The position numbers were made by a program, and so were the translations under genes. Of a stretch of 64,000 nucleotides of DNA, positions 34,818-43,987 are shown in pieces. The DNA is from Syntrophaceae bacterium (lineage in GTDB: Bacteria > Desulfobacterota > Syntrophia > Syntrophales > PHBD01). Below the pieces are notes generated by a model that saw nothing but the letters and a program-made list of their open reading frames with translations, searched no databases and had not been told where the DNA came from. Each line of letters opens with the position of its first letter. Position 1 is the first letter of the stretch. The DNA lies in the NCBI GenBank assembly GCA_013177825.1, contig JABLXX010000005.1:248001-312000 (forward strand), in the 5' to 3' direction.

Positions 34818-36014
34818 TTACGCTGGCTTCTTCTTTCCCAGAAGCATGATGTCACCCCAGTAGCAGCCGCCGAAGCCCGTGGCGAAGGCGAGATTGACGT
34901 CCCCGCCCTTGACCTGGCGGGCGCCCGCCCTGCCCATGACCTGCAGTGCCGCCTCGCCGACCCGGATCAGGGCCGTCGCCCCGATGGCATTGGAAGACAT
35001 GACGCCGCCGGACGGATTGATCGGAAGCTCGCCGTCCATGTCGGTGACCCCGTCCCAGAGGAGCCTGGGGCCCTCGCCATAGGCGCAGAAGCCGATGTCT
35101 TCGATCCACTTCAAGCCCGCATAGGAGTACGGAAGGTACAGTTCGCAGACGTCGATTTCCTTCAGGGGCTCCTTGACGCCGGCCTTCTTGAAGACCGCCT
35201 TCGAGGCCTCGGCGATGGTGGTGTTGCGATCCATGTCCACGTCACCGGCATAGACGAAATTGTGCCGGTTCGCCGTAGCGTGAACCCAGGCCGGGACAGG
35301 GGCGATCTTCTCCGCCTTCCCTTCCGCGGCAAAGATGACCGCCGCGGCTCCGTCGGTCCGGGGGCACATGTCGCTCATCCGGAGCGGATAGGCGAGCATG
35401 GCGTTCTGCTCCGAGCCGACGATCAGGTCGACCAGCTTCTCGGGCGGGATCCCTTTCATCCATTCCTGGTGAAGGTGCGCATAGGGGTTGTTCAGCGCAT
35501 GGAGCCGCTCCCGGACGGCCACCCGCGCCCCGTCGCGCTCGGTGGCCCCATAGTTGTGCATGTATTTGCTGGCCTCGATGGCCAGACCGGCGACGGCGCC
35601 GCCGAGGGTCGGCCTTTCCCAGACCGGATGAAAGGCGGTGATGATGGCGCCGGTCGTATCCGATTCGGAATTCTTTTCCCAGCCGATCGCCAGGACCCTG
35701 TCGAACATGCCCGATGCAACGTGATAATAGGCGCACATGGCGACGGTCGTTCCCGTCGTTCCTCCCGTGCAAACCTTGATGACCGGCTTCATCACGGCGC
35801 CGGATCCTTCCGCGGACCACATGTCGACGTAGTTGATCCCCTCGAAGTGATCCATGTTGCCGATGACGATGGCGTCGATATCCCGAATGGTCAGTTCCGC
35901 ATCCGCGAGCGCGGTGACGACGGCCTCGTTGATCAGTTCCACGCCGTTGACGTCTTTCCGGGAACTTCGCTGATAGGTCTGACCAAAACCGACAATGGCT
36001 ACCCGTTTGCCCAT
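34818..36014 (-). CDS. Thiolase-family protein with nucleophilic Cys
   Basis: 398 residues. Cys82 in IKVCTGGTTGTT is the nucleophile position. Later motifs are altered as in its counterpart at 7350-8516: CELYLPYSYAG for HDAF and SSNAIGATALIR for GHPxGATG. The start at MGKRVAIVGFG has AAGGAGGAA upstream; an open extension of 25 residues overlaps the previous gene and is not thiolase-like. It is separated by 13 bp from the Cys-less thiolase gene. Confidence 0.87.
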   Translation of the reverse strand: MGKRVAIVGFGQTYQRSSRKDVNGVELINEAVVTALADAELTIRDIDAIVIGNMDHFEGINYVDMWSAEGSGAVMKPVIKVCTGGTTGTTVAMCAYYHVASGMFDRVLAIGWEKNSESDTTGAIITAFHPVWERPTLGGAVAGLAIEASKYMHNYGATERDGARVAVRERLHALNNPYAHLHQEWMKGIPPEKLVDLIVGSEQNAMLAYPLRMSDMCPRTDGAAAVIFAAEGKAEKIAPVPAWVHATANRHNFVYAGDVDMDRNTTIAEASKAVFKKAGVKEPLKEIDVCELYLPYSYAGLKWIEDIGFCAYGEGPRLLWDGVTDMDGELPINPSGGVMSSNAIGATALIRVGEAALQVMGRAGARQVKGGDVNLAFATGFGGCYWGDIMLLGKKKPA

Positions 36015-36027
36015 AAATAGTTCCTCC

Positions 36028-37164
36028 TTACGCTCCCACGACATACACGCAGTGAGCCTGGCCACAGGGACCGTTGATCCCGTGAGCAAGTGCCGTCTTT
36101 GCTCCCTTCACCTGCCGCTTTCCCGCCTCGCCTCTGACCTGAAGGGTTGCCTCGATCAGACGCAGCATTCCGGCCACGAATACCGGGTGGCTGGAAATGA
36201 CGCCCCCGGACGGATTGACCGGCAGCTCGCCCTTCATTCCCGTGGCGTTCTCCCGGATGAGTTCGTATCCCTTTCCCTCGGGAGCAAACCCCAGCCCCTC
36301 GTACCACATGAGTTCCATGTAGGAGTAAGCGTCATAGACCTCCGCCACGTCCAGATCCTTGAGCGGATTCTTGATGCCGGCCATCTTGTAGGCCTTCTTC
36401 GCCGCCTCTTTCAGGGCCCTGGACTTGGCCAGGTCGCGGTAGCCCAGCGTGAAGGCGTCAGAGCAGTGCGCTACGCCCTTGATCCAGACGGGGTCCTTCT
36501 TGAAACGCTTCAGCCCTTTTTTGTTGGACAGGACCATCGCCGCGGCTCCGTCGCCGATGGGCGAGCAGTCCAGGAGTTTCAGCGGCTCGGCGATCTTCCG
36601 GGAGGCCATGACGTCCCCGACGGTGATCTTCATCGGAAGCTGGGCGTAGGGATTGCTTTTCGCGTTGCCGTGATTCTTGACGGAAACGCGGGCAAAGTCC
36701 TCTTCGGTCGCCCCGCTCATGGTCATGTAGGACCGGGCCTGCAGGGCAGCGGCCGACGTCGCGTCGATCCCCAGGCCCCGCTGGTAGATGGGGTCGAACA
36801 TGGCGTTCGTAATGAGGTTCATGATGCTTTCGGACCCCTTCATATGGGAAACGACCAGCGTCGTATCGAACGAGCCGGAGAGAATGCGCATCATGCCGTA
36901 AAGGGCGCCGAACGTCCCGTCCCCCTCCACCGTGGAGACGTCCTTCCCCCAGGAGCCGGCCGCCTCCTGAACCGCCATGGACGAGATGGTCCGGCCGTCC
37001 CAGAAGTCGTTGGACACGGTGACTACGTTGTCGATGTCGCCGACCTCCGCGCCGGCATCGGCCAGCGCCCTGGAGGCCGCTTCAAACACCATTTCCTCGA
37101 ACGTATCGATCTTGCTGCGGGTGCAGGCAGTCTGACCCACACCGACAATTGCGATTTTGCTCAT
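36028..37164 (-). CDS. Thiolase-fold protein lacking the nucleophilic Cys
   Basis: 378 residues, same length as the counterpart at 8529-9665. The nucleophile segment reads VEGDGTFGALYGMMR with no cysteine, while the fold signatures NPSGGVISSHPV and TALAHGINGPCGQAHCVYVVGA are kept. Possible aldolase (Ltp2-like) or structural partner of the adjacent thiolase. It begins 17 bp after the upstream DUF35 gene. Confidence 0.82.
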   Translation of the reverse strand: MSKIAIVGVGQTACTRSKIDTFEEMVFEAASRALADAGAEVGDIDNVVTVSNDFWDGRTISSMAVQEAAGSWGKDVSTVEGDGTFGALYGMMRILSGSFDTTLVVSHMKGSESIMNLITNAMFDPIYQRGLGIDATSAAALQARSYMTMSGATEEDFARVSVKNHGNAKSNPYAQLPMKITVGDVMASRKIAEPLKLLDCSPIGDGAAAMVLSNKKGLKRFKKDPVWIKGVAHCSDAFTLGYRDLAKSRALKEAAKKAYKMAGIKNPLKDLDVAEVYDAYSYMELMWYEGLGFAPEGKGYELIRENATGMKGELPVNPSGGVISSHPVFVAGMLRLIEATLQVRGEAGKRQVKGAKTALAHGINGPCGQAHCVYVVGA

Positions 37165-37181
37165 ATCTCCTCCATGACTCC

Positions 37182-37640
37182 CTATGCCGGCGTAAAGTGT
37201 TTGATATCGGCAATCGTGCCTTCACGCTGCTCGGCAAAGACCGCCTTGACCTTCATGCCCGTTTTCAGCTTCGCAAAGTCCGTATCGTCGATCAGATGAA
37301 GAATGGCGCCGTCGGCCCCATCGAGTTTGATGAGCCCGTAGGCCAGCGGAGCCTTCCGCGGCTGCATCTCGTGGCTGTAGTGAACCACTGTGAAGGATTC
37401 CAGAACTCCTTTGTCGCTCACCTTGACCCATTCTTCCGTCGGGACGAAGCACTCGCCGCACGATTTCACAGGGGGAACATAAACCCGTTTGCACCCGGGG
37501 CACCGGGTGCCCCAGATTTCCTTCTTATCCCGGATGGCGACCAGAAAACGGCTGCCCGTTTTCCCGACGTTCCAGAGATAGGGGACCTTGATGCGGCCCG
37601 TATAAACCATGTTCTCAACTTTATCTTTCCAGTCGGTCAT
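37182..37640 (-). CDS. DUF35 / Zn-ribbon OB-fold thiolase partner protein
   Basis: 152 residues with zinc ribbon CPGCKRVYVPPVKSCGEC and an OB fold (LESFTVVHYSHEM). It is directly upstream of the Cys-less thiolase gene, so the gene order DUF35, Cys-less thiolase, Cys-thiolase, DUF35 suggests two cognate pairs. Confidence 0.85.
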   Translation of the reverse strand: MTDWKDKVENMVYTGRIKVPYLWNVGKTGSRFLVAIRDKKEIWGTRCPGCKRVYVPPVKSCGECFVPTEEWVKVSDKGVLESFTVVHYSHEMQPRKAPLAYGLIKLDGADGAILHLIDDTDFAKLKTGMKVKAVFAEQREGTIADIKHFTPA

Positions 37641-37775
37641 ACAAAACCTCCATCCTGCGGCCGGGCTTCGGTTCGCCGGAACCTGCCCGGCCGTGTCTCC
37701 TGGGTATGAACTTGGCGCCCGCGAATCCGTACGATGGCACCGGGTCCGCGAAGACGCGCCTTCACCGCATGACGG

Positions 37776-38738
37776 TCACTTCTTGGGCAGACCGAGCATC
37801 TCCCGGGCCTGGGCGACCGTCGCCACCTCGCGGTTCATGATCTCGGCCATCTGCTTGACCCGCGTCACGAGCTGGGCATTGCTCTTCACTTTCTCGCCCT
37901 TCTTGAAATACAGGTTGTCCTCCATGCCAACGCGGACGTGGCCGCCCAGCATGATGCCCATGGCGTTCATGGGAATCTGGAAGCTCCCCACGCCGATCAC
38001 GGCAAACATGGAGTCGGGGGGCATTTCGTTGATGAAGGACAGGACATTGGCGGGGGTCGGGTAGGAGGACGTCTGGAACCCCATGACGAACTGGATCATG
38101 TATGGAGTATCGATGCTGCCCTCCCGGATCAGGTCCTGCAGCACCCAGTACTGCCCCGGATGGTAGATCTCCACTTCCGGTTTGATTCCCTTCTCCTTCA
38201 TCGTCTTGGCATATAGATTGACATCGGTGTAAGAGCAGGGGATGCAGGCGTCGAACACAAAGCCGTCTCTGGGATTGGCAATGGGGGGCTTCCGGTCTTT
38301 CAGGGGCATCTTCAGCATGAAGGGCCCCAGGTTCAGACTCGCCATGTCCGGGGGAGTGGAGGCGTACAGGCAGCACATCCTCTGCTCCGTCGTCAGCCAG
38401 GGCCCGCCGCCCGTCGTGTTGTTGATGATGATGTCGGGGCAGCGCTCACGGATCAGTTTGTTGATCCGCGCATAATCCTCGGCGTTGGACGAGGTCATCG
38501 AAAGATTATCCGGCACCCGGGCGTGGATGTGAACGGAGACGGCTCCGGCCTTGTATGCCTCGTAGACCTGGTCCGCCTGCTCTTCCGCCGTCTCCGGCAG
38601 GTTCATGTTGAATTCCTTGCCCTGGACGCCACCGGTAATGGCACAGGTGATCATCATCGGCGGGAAATTTCCCGTCACGTTCCTGGTCATCCACTCGTAC
38701 GGATTTCGATAATCCCAGATGTAATCCTCCTTCTTCAT
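37776..38738 (-). CDS. BKACE-family β-keto acid cleavage enzyme (DUF849)
   Basis: 320 residues, very similar along its whole length to 10635-11597. Zinc ligands are the two His in VHIHAR and the Glu in VRVGMEDN. The expected reaction is β-keto acid + acetyl-CoA to acetoacetate + acyl-CoA. It is the first gene of operon D, about 85 bp downstream of a sigma-54 promoter, as its paralogue is. Differences cluster in short stretches, so the two may share the same substrate class. Confidence 0.88.
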   Translation of the reverse strand: MKKEDYIWDYRNPYEWMTRNVTGNFPPMMITCAITGGVQGKEFNMNLPETAEEQADQVYEAYKAGAVSVHIHARVPDNLSMTSSNAEDYARINKLIRERCPDIIINNTTGGGPWLTTEQRMCCLYASTPPDMASLNLGPFMLKMPLKDRKPPIANPRDGFVFDACIPCSYTDVNLYAKTMKEKGIKPEVEIYHPGQYWVLQDLIREGSIDTPYMIQFVMGFQTSSYPTPANVLSFINEMPPDSMFAVIGVGSFQIPMNAMGIMLGGHVRVGMEDNLYFKKGEKVKSNAQLVTRVKQMAEIMNREVATVAQAREMLGLPKK

Positions 38739-39076
38739 AGGTCACCTCCAGTTCATGATTTTGTCGAGTCTGCTCCGGCGGCCGGCGGCCGGACCGGAGC
38801 CTTGCGGAAAACACGCTCACCGCGAAGTCAAGAGCAAGGGGCATGCCGCTTCCGAGACACGAACGGCCGGGCGCGTCTTTGCACGGATTCTCGAATAGAT
38901 GTGGATTTAAAGGAGGGAATCTTCCGGCGGCGGGACAGGACCGGCTGTATGAATATGGACCATCTCCGCCGGATCCGACGCTACAGATGTCGGCAGATGG
39001 AGTGTAACAAATCAATATTACTGACGGTCATGCGGTTCGGATGAATCCGGTCCACGGGGTGGATGGAAACGATCCA
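38739..39076. other. 338-bp regulatory stretch upstream of operon D
   Basis: It holds the sigma-54 element at 38833-38848, a leader hairpin GCTCCGG/CCGGAGC at 38772-38800, and a loosely spaced inverted repeat TCCGGCGG (38923-38930) / CCGCCGGA (38966-38973) at a distance suitable for an activator site. No gene seen. Confidence 0.5.
38833..38848 (-). promoter_or_regulatory. Sigma-54 (-24/-12) promoter of operon D
   Basis: Minus-strand CGGCATGCCCCTTGCT has GG-N10-GC spacing and 9 of 11 matches to TGGCAC-N5-TTGCW. It stands at nearly the same distance from the BKACE start as the element at 11697-11712 does in operon A. Confidence 0.7.
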
Positions 39077-40735
39077 TCAAGCGACAGGCAGGGTGATACG
39101 GAAATTCGTTCCCCGTTTTTCATGGCTTTCGACCTCGATCATGCCGTTGTGATCCTGGATGATCCGGTGGGATACAGCCAGACCGAGGCCGGTTCCGACC
39201 TTCTTCGTGGTGAAGAACGGATCGAAGATTTTATTGAGATGATTGACGGGAATGCCGATTCCGTTATCCTTGAAATTGATTACGATTCTCTTGTCCTGAT
39301 CGGGCTGGTTCCGGACGGTTGTTGCACGGATGACGATTTCGCCCTGCTCGCCGATCGCCTCGAGCGCGTTGAGCGTCAGATTGAGGAAGACCTGGCGAAG
39401 CCGCTGCGGGTCCGCTTTGATGGAAATGGCGCGACAGTCGAAGTCCTTCCGGATCGTGATGCGTCTCTTGACGGCCTCCTTGTTCAAGAGTGCGATCGTC
39501 GATCCCAGGAGGTCGATGATATCGATGTCTTCCATCTGCAACTGGAGCGGCCGTGCAAGGTCGAGGACCTCCCGGAGCATCTTCTCCAGCCGATCCACCT
39601 CTCCGATGATGCTCTGCAGGTCCTTCTTCTGGGGGCTGTCTTCCTCGTACTCCATCTCCAGATTCTGAACCGTCGTGGCAATTCCGGACAGGGGATTGCG
39701 AATCTCATGGGCGATGACGGACGCGACATGGCCCAGGGCGGCAAACTTCTCGACTCGTACCAGGTAATCATCCATCCGCTTTTTCTCAGTAACGTCCGTT
39801 ACTTCCGTCACAACGCCCAGTGTTTCCTGATCCGCGTCCACAATGGCGAAGCAGCTCAGGTTCAGGACCAGCCGTTTGCCGTCGTTGCGCCGGTACGTCC
39901 TTTCGTAATGGCTGATGTTCTCCTGGCGTTTGAATACGTTGTACAGCCGGTTCCGTTCGTCATCGTCGAGATCCGACAGTTCCTGGGCAAGAATCTTGCG
40001 GGCTTCGTCTTCCGTGATCCCCAGGATCTCCTCCGCCTTGGGGTTGAAATGAAGGATGTTGCCCATGATGTCGCTGATGACGATGCCGTCGACGGAGCAC
40101 TTGATCACCCCTTCAAGGAGGACCTGCTTCTCATGCAATTTGTTGTAAAGACGTGCATTTTCGATGACGATGGATGCCTGGTTGGCAAAGATGACGAGGG
40201 CCTCGATTTCATCCTGGGTGATATCGATGCGCGTCCGGTAACGGTCCGCGCCGATAAAACCCATGATCTTCCCTTTGTGCTTCAGGGGGACGTAAATCAG
40301 GCTCATCCGCTCCTGTCCCTGGCGGATGTGAATCTGATTGATGGCCTGGTCCAGGGGGGTGGCATGGGGGTCATCCGACGCATTCTGGATGAACAGGGGA
40401 ACACCGGAGCGAATGACACGCGTTTCATAACAGTCGTGACGCTCGATGCTCAAGGGGGTCGCCCGGGCGTGCCTTTCTCCCTCTTTTGTAAAGCCTTTCA
40501 GGCATTGACACTTCAGCTTCGCTCCATCGTCGCTCAGGAGCATGATGACCGCCCGGTCGAAATGGAGGGCGGCCATCGCACGATCCAGAATCTCGTGAAA
40601 AACCTGTTCAAGATCGGGAGCTTTGGTCAAGAGGGATGTGAGGTCGTGGATGTGGTTGAGAAGGGAGTTCTTCAGGGCGAGCTTGTCGGTGAGCCTCTGG
40701 TTTTGAGCTGCGTGATCCGCATTCAATCCCCTCAC
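39077..40735 (-). CDS. Cytosolic GAF-PAS sensor histidine kinase (NtrB-like)
   Basis: 552 residues without membrane segments. A GAF domain spans about 30-195, a PAS domain about 205-320, HisKA has the phospho-acceptor His343 in IAHEIRNPLSG, and the ATPase domain shows NLTLNALEAIGEQG, FKDNGIGIP and GTGLGLAVS. It senses an intracellular signal and phosphorylates a response regulator. The start is a GTG with a weak site (GAGG); no better start was found downstream before the GAF. No response regulator is adjacent; the NtrC-type one at 23924-25279 is the only candidate in the window. Confidence 0.92.
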   Translation of the reverse strand: MRGLNADHAAQNQRLTDKLALKNSLLNHIHDLTSLLTKAPDLEQVFHEILDRAMAALHFDRAVIMLLSDDGAKLKCQCLKGFTKEGERHARATPLSIERHDCYETRVIRSGVPLFIQNASDDPHATPLDQAINQIHIRQGQERMSLIYVPLKHKGKIMGFIGADRYRTRIDITQDEIEALVIFANQASIVIENARLYNKLHEKQVLLEGVIKCSVDGIVISDIMGNILHFNPKAEEILGITEDEARKILAQELSDLDDDERNRLYNVFKRQENISHYERTYRRNDGKRLVLNLSCFAIVDADQETLGVVTEVTDVTEKKRMDDYLVRVEKFAALGHVASVIAHEIRNPLSGIATTVQNLEMEYEEDSPQKKDLQSIIGEVDRLEKMLREVLDLARPLQLQMEDIDIIDLLGSTIALLNKEAVKRRITIRKDFDCRAISIKADPQRLRQVFLNLTLNALEAIGEQGEIVIRATTVRNQPDQDKRIVINFKDNGIGIPVNHLNKIFDPFFTTKKVGTGLGLAVSHRIIQDHNGMIEVESHEKRGTNFRITLPVA

Positions 40736-40773
40736 GACGTACCTCGCTACGGAAGCCGCTGAGAACGAATTCA

Positions 40774-40808
40774 GGGCGGGAAGCCTTCCGCCGGAAGATT
40801 TCCCGCCC
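40774..40808 (-). terminator. Hairpin after the long acyl-CoA dehydrogenase gene
   Basis: GGGCGGGAA (40774-40782) pairs with TTCCCGCCC (40800-40808), with a second stem CTTCCG/CGGAAG in the loop. It is about 90 bp past the stop at 40898 and upstream of the kinase gene. No long U-run. Confidence 0.45.
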
Positions 40809-40897
40809 TTTCTCGAGATCCGGAATTGCCGTCCATCGATACCGCACTATGAACCGGATGGCAACCCCCGTTCATGAACAATCGCCTTCTTTATGCT

Positions 40898-42763
40898 CTA
40901 ACCCGCAAAACTCTCCTCCGGGATCTCGATCATGGAGAGATCTTCACTCTTGATCGCCTTTACGGCAGCATCCACTTCCGGCAGGACATGGTTGATGAAG
41001 TATTTTGCCTCTTCGACCTTGCCGATGTAGAAAGCCGCCTCGGAGTCGCTCCCGGCGAGGGCTGCGAGTTTCGCCTTGTCTTTGCCGTCGACCTTCTTCG
41101 CAGCGCAGATGGACTCCAGCTTTTCCTCGGCCACGCCGGCTTCCCACAGGAGGAGCCAGGCCATCACGATCTTGCCCATCATCATCATGAAGGGGTACGC
41201 GTTGCTGATGGGAACCATGAACTTGCCGGACTTGACGCTGCCGGCGAAATACATCGCCATCTCCGCCAGGGTGTTCACCGCCTGCTGCACGTCGGCGGCC
41301 AGCGGCTTCAGGGTTTCATTCGCCTGGTACTTCGCCACGGTCGCGTTCATCTCGCCGAGCAGGCTCATGAAATAGAGGCCCTTCTTCTGGCCCAGTTTCC
41401 GGCCCACCAGGTCCAGCGCCTGGATGCCGTTCGTTCCCTCGTAAATCGAGGCGATCTTGATGTCCCGCATGATCTGCTCCACGGGATACTCGGCGCAATA
41501 GCCGTACCCGCCGTAGGTCTGGATAGCGAGCTCCGTCACCCGGAAGGCGATGTCCGAACAGTAGGCCTTGCAGAGCGGCGTCAGGACTTCCATGATTCCC
41601 CTGTACTTCTCGCGGTCCGCTTCCGACTCCATGCCCTCCTCGCGGTCCAGGCAATAGGCCGTGTAGTACAGCAAGGCACGCATCCCGTCGACATGCGCCT
41701 TCATCCACAGGAGCATCCGCCGGACGTCGGCGTGCTGGATGATCGGGACCCGGGGGGCCTCCGGATTCTTCATGTTGAGAAGCGAAGAACCCTGCAGGCG
41801 TTCTTTTGAATACTGGAGGGCGTGAAGGTAGGACATGGATGCGGCGGCCAGCGACTGGAGCCCCACGCCGATGCGGGCCTCGTTCATCATCTGGAACATC
41901 ACCTTGATTCCTTCGCGCTCTTTGCCCAGGAGCTCCGCGTAGCAGTCGCCGTTGTCGCCGAAATTCATGACGCAGGTGGAGCTTCCGTGGAGTCCCATTT
42001 TATGCTCGATTCCGCCGATCGAAAAATCGTTGCGACGGCCCAGCGTCCCGTCGTCGTTGACGACGTACTTGGGAACCAGGAAAATGGAGATGCCGGACGT
42101 TCCCGCCGGATCGCCTTCAATCCGGGCCAGGACGGGATGGATGATGTTTTCCGTCAGGTCATGATCGCCACCGGTGATGAACTGTTTCGTTCCCTGGAGG
42201 CGGAACGTGCCGTCGGGCTTCCGGATCGCCTTGCATTTCAGGGCGCCCACGTCGGACCCGGCGGAAGGCTCCGTCAGCGCCATCGTGCCGCCCCAGATTC
42301 CGGCGTACATCTTTTCCATATACTTATTCTTCTGGGCGTCCGTGCCGAAGACTTCAATGAGGTGGGCGGCCGCCTGTGCCGGCTCCGGATAGATGAAAAA
42401 TGAAAAGTTATGGATGAACCACTCCTTGGCCGCCAGGGTGATCGCATAAGGAAATCCCTGGCCGCCCGCTTCCTGCGACACGCCCATGTTGATCCAGCCG
42501 CCGTCCCGGTATACATCGTAGCAGCGGCGGAAGGACGGCGGCACATAGACCTGGCCTTCTTCCAGCCGGCAGCCTTCCCGGTCTCCCGACGCCAGGGTCG
42601 GGAAGATGACGTCCACCGCCATGCGCTCCGCTTCCTTCAGCACCATCTCGAACGTGTCCTGCGAAAAGTCCGACCACTTCGACATCCCGCACAGGTCTTC
42701 CGTCTTGAGCAATTCCTGCAGGACAAATATCTGATCCCGTCGATCCAAAATCAAACTCGCCAT
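40898..42763 (-). CDS. Long acyl-CoA dehydrogenase (about 600-residue class)
   Basis: 621 residues, the longer acyl-CoA dehydrogenase class (DmdC-like) with an extra C-terminal helical domain. Motifs: MALTEPSAGSDVGALKC, QFITGGDHDLTENIIH and IYEGTNGIQALDLVGRKL, the last containing the classic catalytic Glu. It oxidises an acyl-CoA to enoyl-CoA with ETF as acceptor. The start at MASLILDRRDQ has TGTGGAGG upstream; 61 further open codons are not family-like. A strong terminator separates it from the MaoC gene upstream, so it is probably transcribed on its own. Confidence 0.92.
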   Translation of the reverse strand: MASLILDRRDQIFVLQELLKTEDLCGMSKWSDFSQDTFEMVLKEAERMAVDVIFPTLASGDREGCRLEEGQVYVPPSFRRCYDVYRDGGWINMGVSQEAGGQGFPYAITLAAKEWFIHNFSFFIYPEPAQAAAHLIEVFGTDAQKNKYMEKMYAGIWGGTMALTEPSAGSDVGALKCKAIRKPDGTFRLQGTKQFITGGDHDLTENIIHPVLARIEGDPAGTSGISIFLVPKYVVNDDGTLGRRNDFSIGGIEHKMGLHGSSTCVMNFGDNGDCYAELLGKEREGIKVMFQMMNEARIGVGLQSLAAASMSYLHALQYSKERLQGSSLLNMKNPEAPRVPIIQHADVRRMLLWMKAHVDGMRALLYYTAYCLDREEGMESEADREKYRGIMEVLTPLCKAYCSDIAFRVTELAIQTYGGYGYCAEYPVEQIMRDIKIASIYEGTNGIQALDLVGRKLGQKKGLYFMSLLGEMNATVAKYQANETLKPLAADVQQAVNTLAEMAMYFAGSVKSGKFMVPISNAYPFMMMMGKIVMAWLLLWEAGVAEEKLESICAAKKVDGKDKAKLAALAGSDSEAAFYIGKVEEAKYFINHVLPEVDAAVKAIKSEDLSMIEIPEESFAG

Positions 42764-42910
42764 ATATCCTCCACAATACAACAGGTTTCCCGGCCGTCTG
42801 CAATTTGCTCCCGTTCCGGTCCGCAGCCGCGGACATCCGCCTGGCGGATCCATGCTCCGGATATGGCATACGGCGGATGAAAATTGAACTTCTCCCGGGA
42901 GCGTCGTTTC

Positions 42911-42958
42911 AGAAGAAAAAGGCGTCACCGCTCCCGGATGCGGCACGGGAGCGGTGAC
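42911..42958 (-). terminator. Rho-independent terminator ending the TetR-headed operon
   Basis: On the minus strand GTCACCGCTCCC pairs with GGGAGCGGTGAC (12-bp perfect stem) followed by GCCTTTTTCTTCT. It is 10 bp after the stop of the MaoC gene. Confidence 0.85.
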
Positions 42959-42968
42959 AAGGGGGTTC

Positions 42969-43421
42969 CTAGGAAACGGCCGCCACGAACGATCCCATGA
43001 TCTTGACGCTGCCGGTGGCGTCCGCGGCCTGGACCTCGCAGCGGATCCTCTTCTCGCCCGCCTCCTCGAACTTCTCGACGACCGTGCCGGTCACGATGAT
43101 CGTCGCCCTGTCCTTGGAGCTCGGATCGTCCAGATCCATGGGTTCCGTCATCGCGGAGAACCGGACGCCGAACTTGCGCAGATTCTTGTCGTCGATCCAC
43201 TCCGTGATGGCGCGTCCCGTAATGCCCATCACGAGCATCCCGTGGGAGATGACCCGCGGCATGCCGAACATCTTGGCGAACGTCTCGTCGTGGTGCAGGG
43301 GGTTGAAGTCTCCCGACGCCCCCGCATAGCGGACCAGATGCGTGCGTGTAAGGGGATCCGATGTGAACGTCGGCATGGCATCGCCGACGTTGATGCTTTC
43401 ATACGTCAATGCTTTCGTCAT
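42969..43421 (-). CDS. MaoC-like (R)-enoyl-CoA hydratase subunit, catalytic half
   Basis: 150 residues of hot-dog fold. The hydratase-2 motif YAGASGDFNPLHHDETFA contains the catalytic Asp and His. It hydrates 2-enoyl-CoA to (R)-3-hydroxyacyl-CoA, the stereoisomer needed by the SDR dehydrogenases of this operon. Together with the preceding gene (the non-catalytic half) it should form a heteromeric hydratase, as in HadAB or ChsH1-ChsH2. It is the last gene of the operon. Confidence 0.9.
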   Translation of the reverse strand: MTKALTYESINVGDAMPTFTSDPLTRTHLVRYAGASGDFNPLHHDETFAKMFGMPRVISHGMLVMGITGRAITEWIDDKNLRKFGVRFSAMTEPMDLDDPSSKDRATIIVTGTVVEKFEEAGEKRIRCEVQAADATGSVKIMGSFVAAVS

Positions 43422-43430
43422 GGCCTCCTC

Positions 43431-43904
43431 CTATCTCTCAACCAGGGTCGTCCGATTCCGGATCACGATCTCGCCCCGCTGATTTTTGATTTCCGTCTCC
43501 AGAACCGTGAATTCCATGAATTTCCCGGGCTTGCCCTTTTTCTCCTTGTCGTACATGTCGACCACCTTGGTCACCCCGGTCACGACGTCACCCGGATAAA
43601 TCGGCGCCAGGTATTCATATTCCTCCTCGCCGTGAAGCAGCCGGCCCAGGTTGATGCTGAGCGCCTGAATCATGGGCATCAGTCCCTCCCCGCCCCACAG
43701 GGCGAAGCACGTCTGGAACGTAGGGGAAGGAATAACGTCCTTGTAGCCCGCCGCTTTCGCCGCCGCGCTGTCGGCATAGATCTGCTTGATCTGGCTTTTG
43801 TTCTCCTTTTGCGAGATGGCGATGGCGAACTCGGCGATCTTCCCCTTTTCCACTTCGTAGACGTAGGGTGGAAACTCCAGTCCCAATTTAGATTTGTCTG
43901 CCAT
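43431..43904 (-). CDS. MaoC-like hydratase subunit, N-terminal-type half
   Basis: 157 residues resembling the N-terminal hot-dog domain of MaoC dehydratases (FAS1-type): YEVEKGKIAEFAIAISQ, PSPTFQTCFALWGGEG, LLHGEEEYEYLAPIYPGDV. It lacks the GDxNPLH catalytic motif, which the next gene has, so the two form a split hydratase. The start at MADKSKLGLEF has GGGAGG upstream; an open extension of 93 residues overlaps the racemase gene region and is spurious. Nine bp separate it from its partner. Confidence 0.85.
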   Translation of the reverse strand: MADKSKLGLEFPPYVYEVEKGKIAEFAIAISQKENKSQIKQIYADSAAAKAAGYKDVIPSPTFQTCFALWGGEGLMPMIQALSINLGRLLHGEEEYEYLAPIYPGDVVTGVTKVVDMYDKEKKGKPGKFMEFTVLETEIKNQRGEIVIRNRTTLVER

Positions 43905-43987
43905 GTGAACCTCCCATTCTGTTTGATCTTCTTTTGTGTTTTCCCGGCGACGGGAACGGGAGGGCGAGGACGCCCCCCTTCTCCTCG

